A DNA stretch of 6,597 nt from Pseudomonadota bacterium. Lineage in GTDB: Bacteria > Hydrothermota > 32-111 > QNBC01. Each line of letters starts with the position of its first letter. Position 1 is the stretch's first letter. The notes beneath the pieces are model-generated. The model was not told the origin of the DNA. It saw only the letters and a program-made list of their open reading frames with translations, and did not search any database. The DNA lies in contig JAACEC010000049.1 of the NCBI GenBank assembly GCA_011682715.1, positions 1 to 6,597 of the forward strand, in the 5' to 3' direction. The position numbers and the translations under genes are program-made. Positions 1-4,796 of the stretch are shown piece after piece.

Positions 1-44
1 TCTCTTTGCTGGACGACGATCTCCTTGAGTTGTCTCTTATTCAT
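1..44 (-). CDS. N-terminus of a divergently transcribed protein, cut by the window edge
   Basis: On the minus strand an ATG at 44-42 opens a frame that runs off the left edge and reads MNKRQLKEIVVQQR. The strongly charged, amphipathic opening resembles the start of small archaeal ATPases of the AAA_14/DUF4143 kind, but 14 residues are too few to assign a family, so that is only a guess from memory. Support for a real start comes from upstream: a TATA-like box at 69-77 lies about 25-30 bp before the ATG with no Shine-Dalgarno site between, as expected for a leaderless archaeal message, and a pair of palindromes sits just behind it. The gene points away from the methylase cassette and is probably a neighbour rather than part of it. 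Confidence 0.38.
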   Translation of the reverse strand, partial: MNKRQLKEIVVQQR

Positions 45-68
45 GATTGGCGTATCTGTTTTTTGTTG

Positions 69-77
69 TACATAAAG
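69..77 (-). promoter_or_regulatory. TATA-like box for the leftward gene
   Basis: Read on the minus strand this is CTTTATGTA, a fair match to an archaeal TATA box. Its centre at about 73 predicts transcription starting near 45-50, essentially at the ATG at 44. The flanking TGAAAA overlaps where the BRE element would lie and is also one arm of the adjacent palindrome. This is inference from spacing and composition. Confidence 0.3.
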
Positions 78-96
78 TTTTCACTGGCAATGAAAA
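78..96. promoter_or_regulatory. Palindromic operator-like site 1
   Basis: TTTTCACTGGCAATGAAAA is a 19-bp imperfect palindrome centred on base 87; eight of nine symmetric pairs match. It abuts the TATA-like box of the leftward gene, a position from which a bound dimeric regulator could block or recruit the basal transcription factors. A second copy lies 32 bp away (110-128). No regulator can be identified from the window. Confidence 0.45.
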
Positions 97-109
97 TATG
101 GTTGGAATG

Positions 110-128
110 TTTTCATTGGTAATGAACA
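110..128. promoter_or_regulatory. Palindromic operator-like site 2
   Basis: TTTTCATTGGTAATGAACA matches site 1 (78-96) at 16 of 19 positions in the same orientation and is itself palindromic at seven of nine pairs. The two centres are 32 bp apart, close to three helical turns, so two dimers would bind on the same face of the DNA. Repetition, symmetry and spacing together make chance unlikely, but the regulator is unknown. Confidence 0.45.
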
Positions 129-130
129 AT

Positions 131-407
131 AGCATCTGTCACAAGCCTTGTACAACTGTGGCAGGGACAATGTTGGTGTCGTCACGTTCAAATCCGTGCT
201 ATTCATATTCCATCGTGGGATTTGTCGTGAGAATGGGAAAGGAGCGTTTTACGATTATGGGACAGCAAGTCACGAATCTCAGATTAGGAAATCCGGGCAT
301 CGGAGAGGGCGCTCATATCTCTATTTCTTCCATATATTTTACTTATTATTAAAATAAGATATGGTTAAGAGAATAATAAAAAATATTATATATGGATGTA
401 AGGGATA
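131..407. other. Intergenic region without a supportable gene
   Basis: I read both strands and see no convincing gene. Two overlapping plus-strand frames are open (about 47-352 and 148-357), but they lack ribosome binding sites, resemble no family I know and have odd composition. Bases 131-320 have visibly higher GC than the cassette; from about 320 the sequence becomes very AT-rich (for example 374-393) and stays so into gene 1. The region could be a decayed gene or plain spacer. A short AT-only hairpin at 342-358 is too weak to call. Confidence 0.5.
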
Positions 408-448
408 CCGGACACAAAAGCTAATTGAAAACTTTATGTGTCATGCGG
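408..448 (+). promoter_or_regulatory. Long hairpin / inverted repeat upstream of the kinase gene
   Basis: GACACA (411-416) pairs with TGTGTC (437-442), AAAG (417-420) with CTTT (432-435) leaving one bulged A (436), and CCG (408-410) with CGG (446-448) across a three-base bulge, around an 11-base loop. It is too far upstream (about 105 bp) to be part of a ribosome binding site and has no following T-tract to make it an ordinary terminator. It could be a protein-binding inverted repeat or a leader-RNA fold. Its right arm carries a 14-mer also present, inverted, in the leftward promoter (70-83). Confidence 0.3.
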
Positions 449-478
449 GTGTATTTTTTACATGGTTCGATGAGAGTA

Positions 479-533
479 CTAATAAATATTTGAGATAGAT
501 AGGCAAACAATAAGGATCAAAAGATTTATAAAA
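479..533 (+). promoter_or_regulatory. Candidate TATA-like boxes for the four-gene operon
   Basis: Two AT-rich boxes precede gene 1. The one at 480-491 (TAATAAATATTT region) would start transcription near 511, leaving a leader of about 40 bases that includes the Shine-Dalgarno site. The one at 525-533 (TTTATAAAA) is the better TATA match but would start transcription almost at the ATG (553), making the ribosome site useless. The first fits better with the SD site; the second would imply a leaderless message. I cannot decide between them from sequence. Confidence 0.3.
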
Positions 534-541
534 CTATTAGC

Positions 542-546
542 AGGGG
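542..546 (+). promoter_or_regulatory. Ribosome binding site of gene 1
   Basis: AGGGG six bases before the ATG at 553, followed by an A-rich spacer. It supports that ATG as the start. Confidence 0.5.
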
Positions 547-552
547 CAAAAA

Positions 553-3084
553 ATGACACAAGAAGATGAGGTGTACTTCAATGTGGACTCACGGCTACTA
601 CTCCAATTAGGTGAAAAGCTAGTAACAAACAGAGCAGTGGCTTTAGCTGAGCTCATCAAAAATTCATACGATGCAGATGCCACACATGCCATAGTTAACC
701 TAACGAATATCAAAACCCCCGGTGGTACAATATCAGTTGAAGATAACGGCTCTGGAATGACATTATCAACTTTTAAGGATACTTGGATGAGAATTGCCAC
801 GATTGATAAAGAAAAGAATCCCATCTCTCAAAAATATAAAAGACAAAAAGCCGGTGAAAAAGGTATTGGAAGATTTGCTTGCAGGAGATTGTCTAAACGA
901 CTGGAAATCATATCTATTGCCGTAACAGAAGATGGATGTAAAGAAGAATTGAATGCATTTTTTGATTGGGAGGTATTTATTCCAGGTTCTGATGTAGATA
1001 AAATACCTGTAAAATACTCCACAAAACCTGTTGACGAAGATACTCCAACAGGCACTTTATTGATCTTAGAGGGAACTAACGATTCGTGGAATGGTTGGGA
1101 TGTTAGGCGCCTTAGAAATGAACTGACAGATTTGATAGTACCGACAACATTTAAGCCGGATGATGAATTGGAAGGTGCACCTGAACAATACGACCCTTCG
1201 TTTCATATAGAGTTTCATTGCCCTGAATTTCCGACAAAAGAGGATAGAATCGAAGAAACTTTCTTAAGAAATGCTTGGGCTAAACTTTCTGGGACTGTTG
1301 ATGAGAATGGTATTGCAACTTATGAAATCGAAATATTGAATAAAATATTGAATAAAATAGAGAAGAATTACAAACGGGATGAAGCATTTCAACATTTAAG
1401 AAATGCAAAGTTAGAAGTTTACATTTTTGTTTATGGTTCTGAATTTTTCAAGGGTTCGGAATGGGGATTGAATAAGGCTCGGACCACAGGTCGTGAGAGG
1501 GGGGGTGTCAAAGTATATGCTGACAACTTCAGAGTTTTTGGATATGGTGAAGAAGGCGATGATTGGTTAAAACTCGAATTTGATCGAGTCAGGTCTAAAG
1601 GAAGCGTAGATAAGGAGGTTGGCGGGTATCTTGAAGTAGATGATCGTCCAGGATTGCGCCTTTTTAGGAATCCTGCTTTATTTGGACATGTAATGTTTAT
1701 AAAAGATCGTAATCAGATGTTAGAGATAACGGTGAATAGGGAAAGACTGGTAAATAACGAAGCTTTTGAGGAACTGCGCAAATTTGGTCGGTTGGGGATC
1801 GATTTTGCTACTGTTTTATATGCAAATGAAGTAACTAAAAAAATTAAATCAGAAAAAGAAAAAGGAAAAGAGGAAGAAGAAGCAAGAAAAAAAGCTGAGG
1901 AGGAGTTAAGGAGAAAAGCAGAAGAGGCAAGAATAAAAGCGGAAGCGCAAGCTAGAAAAGCGGAAGAAGAACGAAGAAAAGCGGAAGAAAGAGAAAAACA
2001 AGCAAAACTGGAAAGGAAAAGAGCAGAGAACGAATTAAGGAAAGCTGAGGCAGAGCGAAGGAGTGCAGAAACAGAGCGAAGAAAAGCGGAAGAAGAAGAA
2101 CGTAGAAAAGTGGATGAAAAATCTAAAAAACATCTTGAAGAAGCTTTAAGAGAAGAAAAAGAACGCTTAAAAGCTGAATATGAAGCGAGAAGAAAAGAAG
2201 AAGAACGAAGAAGAACAGAAGAAGAAATTAGGATAAATGCCGAAGAAGAGCGAAAAAAAACGGAAGAAATTCGATTGCATGGATTGGAGGCGATAAGAAA
2301 AACCGAAGACGAATTAAGGAAAGTAAAAGATGAAGAAATAAAAAGAAAAGAAGAAAGGTATGAAAGAGAATTCTCACTGTTAAGAGTGCTTGCCTCCACA
2401 GGTACGTTAGTTTTGATCCTCAACCATGAATTGCGGGCTTTAGTCGATGCTATGGAAGAAATGAACCACAATTTCTTGGCAATAATTAAAAAAATGCCTG
2501 AAGAGGAGCAGACGAATTACAATGAAATTCTCGAATCTTTCAGCAATCGCACAGAAATGGTAAAGGAATTTGGTTCTTTTGTTGGGTTGACCGTTGGAGT
2601 AGAGGGTAGAGAAAAGAGAGAGTGGGTGATATTACCAATAGTAGAAAGTGTCTTCCGTCCTTTTAAATGGTATCTCAATGAGTTTAAAGTGGAGTATTGT
2701 ATTACTATACCCGATAATTTGAGAACCCAAAAAATGTATCGGTCAGAGTTGGTTTCAATTTTATACAACCTGATGTCCAATGCAGCTAAAGCTGTTATAG
2801 GTACGAACGAAAGATGTATTGAAGTAACAGGGTTTGAAGAGGATAATTACGTTCATATTTGGTTTCTTGATTCCGGGAGAGGTCTGGACAAACGTCTTTG
2901 GGAAGATGTTTTTGAGCCTTTTGAAAGTTATAGTGAGCCCGATCTTAAATTTGGTGTGGGGACTGGGTTAGGTTTAAAAATAGTTCGAGATATAATCAAC
3001 TCGTATGGCGGAAATGTGCAATTTATCAATCCTCCGGATGGTTGGAACACATGTGTAGAAGTAATGTTACCCATGAGGGATTAG
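553..3084 (+). CDS. Dual-GHKL ATPase/sensor histidine kinase: MutL/MORC-like N-terminus, charged helix, kinase core
   Basis: 843 residues. The N-terminal GHKL ATPase has an N-box with E33, N37 and D40 (ELIKNSYDADA), a G1 motif VEDNGSGM (D64) and a G2 motif GEKGIGRF (101-108). Residues about 200-420 look like the S5-fold partner of MutL/MORC/Hsp90-like ATPases, with GGVKVYADNFRVFGYG (317-332) and TVNRERLVNNEAFEELR (393-409). About 426-606 is an uninterrupted E/K/R/A-rich helix. The C-terminus is a histidine-kinase core: H-box LNHELRALV with candidate phospho-acceptor H625, N-box YNLMSNAAKAV (N739, N743), G1 DSGRGL (D773), F-box FEPF (787-790), G2 GVGTGLGL (801-808). No signal peptide or membrane segment is visible, so it should be cytosolic. 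Inferred role: the first ATPase senses DNA or a ligand and controls autophosphorylation of H625, with transfer to the receiver protein encoded one base downstream. The two-ATPase architecture is uncommon; family assignment is firm, ligand unknown. Confidence 0.93.
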   Translation: MTQEDEVYFNVDSRLLLQLGEKLVTNRAVALAELIKNSYDADATHAIVNLTNIKTPGGTISVEDNGSGMTLSTFKDTWMRIATIDKEKNPISQKYKRQKAGEKGIGRFACRRLSKRLEIISIAVTEDGCKEELNAFFDWEVFIPGSDVDKIPVKYSTKPVDEDTPTGTLLILEGTNDSWNGWDVRRLRNELTDLIVPTTFKPDDELEGAPEQYDPSFHIEFHCPEFPTKEDRIEETFLRNAWAKLSGTVDENGIATYEIEILNKILNKIEKNYKRDEAFQHLRNAKLEVYIFVYGSEFFKGSEWGLNKARTTGRERGGVKVYADNFRVFGYGEEGDDWLKLEFDRVRSKGSVDKEVGGYLEVDDRPGLRLFRNPALFGHVMFIKDRNQMLEITVNRERLVNNEAFEELRKFGRLGIDFATVLYANEVTKKIKSEKEKGKEEEEARKKAEEELRRKAEEARIKAEAQARKAEEERRKAEEREKQAKLERKRAENELRKAEAERRSAETERRKAEEEERRKVDEKSKKHLEEALREEKERLKAEYEARRKEEERRRTEEEIRINAEEERKKTEEIRLHGLEAIRKTEDELRKVKDEEIKRKEERYEREFSLLRVLASTGTLVLILNHELRALVDAMEEMNHNFLAIIKKMPEEEQTNYNEILESFSNRTEMVKEFGSFVGLTVGVEGREKREWVILPIVESVFRPFKWYLNEFKVEYCITIPDNLRTQKMYRSELVSILYNLMSNAAKAVIGTNERCIEVTGFEEDNYVHIWFLDSGRGLDKRLWEDVFEPFESYSEPDLKFGVGTGLGLKIVRDIINSYGGNVQFINPPDGWNTCVEVMLPMRD
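1331..1354 (+). repeat. Perfect 12-bp in-frame tandem duplication
   Basis: The unit AAATATTGAATA occurs twice back to back and adds the residues ILNK a second time (261-268) in the S5-like region of gene 1. It continues for a further four or five matching bases, typical of replication slippage. It keeps frame and probably lies in a loop or helix extension. Confidence 0.8.
1828..2370 (+). repeat. Low-complexity purine-rich tract encoding a long charged helix
   Basis: About 540 bases dominated by AGAAAAGCGGAAGAA-like purine units within gene 1. They encode E/K/R/A blocks (for example KAEEERRKAEE) with few large hydrophobics and no helix breakers, so a single alpha-helix or weak coiled coil is expected rather than a globular domain. 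It links the N-terminal ATPase to the kinase core. The complementary strand stays open over the whole tract, giving a spurious Ser/Phe/Leu-rich frame. Confidence 0.85.
3074..3080 (+). promoter_or_regulatory. Ribosome binding site of the response-regulator gene
   Basis: TGAGGGA lies inside the last codons of gene 1, five bases before the ATG at 3086. The stop of gene 1 (3082-3084) and this ATG are one base apart, so the two are almost certainly translationally coupled. Confidence 0.6.
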
Positions 3085-3085
3085 A

Positions 3086-4168
3086 ATGAAAATAAAAACT
3101 GTTTATATTGACGATGAAGAGGAGGAATTAAGAAAATACGTAAGAATATTTGAAAATAATGAAAGAGCAAAAAATCTATTCGAAATTGTTGCGGTAAATT
3201 CCCAAAAGGCGGTAGGAGATCTTGTAAAGGAAATGAAGAGTAAAAATCCTGAATTAATTTTAGTAGATTATCGCCTAGATAAACCAACAGAGAATGGTGT
3301 ACTAATAGGGTTATCCGGAACAGCTCTTTCAACTGCATTAAGGGAAGAATTCCCTGAGGTTCCTATAGTACTTTTTACAAAAATAGACTTTCTTGGAATC
3401 CAAACGTTTAATCCTAAAGTATTGTCTAGCATAGATGAAACTATTTATAAGAGCGATATCCTCAGAGAAGATGGAAAGAATTTGGAGGTATTGCATAAAC
3501 TAGCGGTTGGCTATAAGGAACTTCGTAATACAGAATCAAAAACTTGGAGGGGTTTATTAGGATTAATTGAAGCGCCTGAAAACGATTATGATTCTCTAAA
3601 ACTCTCGGAACCCCCAACAATTTCTGAAAGTGGATGGTTTGTATTTGACGCGGCAGATTGGATACGCAACATTTTATTAAAATATCCGGGTATCCTTTAT
3701 GATCCGATTCATTCTGCAACTTTCTTGGGAATCTCAGTAGATGCATTTCTATCTGATTCAATTCAAAAGTTATTCACTAAAGCTAAATATTTCAAAATGT
3801 TCGCGCCTATAGAAGGTCGTTGGTGGCAGTCAAGATTGCAAGAAATTGCTGAGTCAATTATGGATGAAAAAGAAAGAGACATGATTCTACGTGAGGGATT
3901 TCCATTGGCGTGGGACCGAAACAATAATACAAAGATTGAAAGATCAAGATGCGTATATTGTGAAGAGGTGCCAGCAGAGTGGGTATGTTACATTCTTAAA
4001 AAACCTGTAATGATTAAATGTTCATTACATTACAATCCTGACTCTCGCCCATCAATAATGGATGAGGCAAGAGTGTCATATAACGCAATAAGAACTATTA
4101 ATGAAGTGGATGATGATAAATTTGATCCGATCGAATCCGATTTGTTACCAAAAATTCGTAAAATGTAA
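3086..4168 (+). CDS. Response regulator with unfamiliar C-terminal region and zinc-like cluster
   Basis: 360 residues. Residues 1 to about 145 are a receiver domain: acidic pair D9/D10 after the first strand (KTVYIDDEEEE), phospho-acceptor D61 (LILVDYRLDK), the conserved Thr at 98 (IVLFTK) and Lys at 122 (TIYKSD). The distance from D61 to T98 is normal, though an insertion of about 10 residues follows D61. The remaining 215 residues are no DNA-binding HTH, GGDEF or other output I know. They contain conserved-looking blocks, YPGILYDPIHSATFLGIS (200-217) and EGRWWQSRLQEIAESI (243-258), then a cysteine cluster C289-x2-C292, C301, C312-x2-H315 that could bind zinc. It is probably phosphorylated by the kinase encoded just upstream. 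The C-terminal part may be the effector or a docking platform for gene 3 or the methylase; that is inference. Confidence 0.88.
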   Translation: MKIKTVYIDDEEEELRKYVRIFENNERAKNLFEIVAVNSQKAVGDLVKEMKSKNPELILVDYRLDKPTENGVLIGLSGTALSTALREEFPEVPIVLFTKIDFLGIQTFNPKVLSSIDETIYKSDILREDGKNLEVLHKLAVGYKELRNTESKTWRGLLGLIEAPENDYDSLKLSEPPTISESGWFVFDAADWIRNILLKYPGILYDPIHSATFLGISVDAFLSDSIQKLFTKAKYFKMFAPIEGRWWQSRLQEIAESIMDEKERDMILREGFPLAWDRNNNTKIERSRCVYCEEVPAEWVCYILKKPVMIKCSLHYNPDSRPSIMDEARVSYNAIRTINEVDDDKFDPIESDLLPKIRKM

Positions 4169-4170
4169 AA

Positions 4171-4176
4171 GGGGGT
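4171..4176 (+). promoter_or_regulatory. G-rich ribosome binding site deciding the TTG start of gene 3
   Basis: GGGGGT stands directly after the stop of gene 2 and six bases before TTG at 4183. No in-frame ATG occurs upstream within the gap, and the first internal ATG (codon 134) would remove two thirds of the frame, so this site settles the TTG start. Confidence 0.6.
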
Positions 4177-4182
4177 TAAATA

Positions 4183-4785
4183 TTGGATTACTCTACCTGC
4201 CTGGAAAAGTTTGCCAACCAACCACGTCTAAAAAGATATTTGGATCCCGATTCTCACAACATTCTACGCCAAAAAGCAAGGTCACTAAGGAGCCAATTAC
4301 GAGGAGGGGGGTGGAAATTTATAATCCCACGAGAAAATCCTTTAACATTTATAAAAAATGCTTCAAATTTACAAATCAACATAGCATGCAAAATCGAAGG
4401 GAATGGAAGTAGTATAGAAAAGCATAACATAGAACTTCGGGTCTGGTCAATTAAAGAGGATCATCATCATGGAAAAAAAATATTTGAATTCCGTATCGAT
4501 CAAAAAAATTCAACAGCACAAGAACCGTGGCATCATCTACATATAGGGGAACTTGATGAACCGAGGTTTCCTTTTCCCCCAATGGACATAATTTTACTAT
4601 GTGAATTCATACTGGTTAATTACTTCCCAAAACATTCCAAGAATTTGAGAGAAGATCTCGCGTGGAAACATTTAGTGATATGCAGTCAAAATATATTTCA
4701 AAAGGAATATTTCAATGTGTGCTGGAATTGTATTGAAAACAACACAGATACTACATTAATGGAACATTTATTAAATCTTCCATGA
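4183..4785 (+). CDS. Hypothetical 200-residue protein of the cassette
   Basis: I do not recognise this protein. It starts at TTG. It has a basic N-terminal third (about 14-45: RLKRYL, LRQKARSLRSQLRGGGWK), a beta-rich middle (NIELRVWSI, KIFEFRID) and a striking stretch EPWHHLHIG (114-122) followed by RFPFPPMDIILLCEFILVNYF (128-148), whose hydrophobic part is more likely a buried helix than a membrane span because acidic residues interrupt it. The C-terminal third is mixed alpha with scattered cysteines (167, 180, 183). I see no PD-(D/E)XK, HNH or GIY-YIG nuclease motif. Placed between a response regulator and a DNA methylase in a tight operon, it is likely an obligate part of the same system, possibly an adaptor or effector. 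Its reading frame is intact and its base composition matches its neighbours. Confidence 0.75.
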   Translation: MDYSTCLEKFANQPRLKRYLDPDSHNILRQKARSLRSQLRGGGWKFIIPRENPLTFIKNASNLQINIACKIEGNGSSIEKHNIELRVWSIKEDHHHGKKIFEFRIDQKNSTAQEPWHHLHIGELDEPRFPFPPMDIILLCEFILVNYFPKHSKNLREDLAWKHLVICSQNIFQKEYFNVCWNCIENNTDTTLMEHLLNLP

Positions 4786-4790
4786 GGGGG
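4784..4790 (+). promoter_or_regulatory. Ribosome binding site deciding the TTG start of the methylase
   Basis: GAGGGGG overlaps the stop of gene 3 and lies six bases before TTG at 4797, repeating the arrangement in front of gene 3. The alternative ATG at 4782 has no such site upstream (the preceding bases are TTAAATCTTCC) and would place this G-run inside its own first codons. Confidence 0.55.
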
Positions 4791-4796
4791 TGGATT

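Noticed and set aside
47..357. Two overlapping plus-strand frames of 101 and 69 codons
   Set aside because: No ribosome binding site, no known motif, and the first overlaps the palindromes and promoter of the leftward gene.
342..358. Hairpin CTTATT...AATAAG as a terminator
   Set aside because: Six A/T-only pairs with a five-base loop are too unstable and expected by chance in such AT-rich sequence.
1499..1505. Run of seven G as a phase-variation switch in gene 1
   Set aside because: Seven G is short for a contingency locus, and it codes in frame for RGG in the conserved S5-like region.
1713..2471. Long minus-strand open frame of 252 codons, rich in Ser, Phe and Leu
   Set aside because: It is the complement of the purine-rich charged-helix tract of gene 1; the composition is a mirror effect, and there is no ribosome site or family resemblance.
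4101..4412. Plus-strand frame of 103 codons spanning the end of gene 2 and the start of gene 3
   Set aside because: It runs out of frame through two well supported genes and lacks its own ribosome site.
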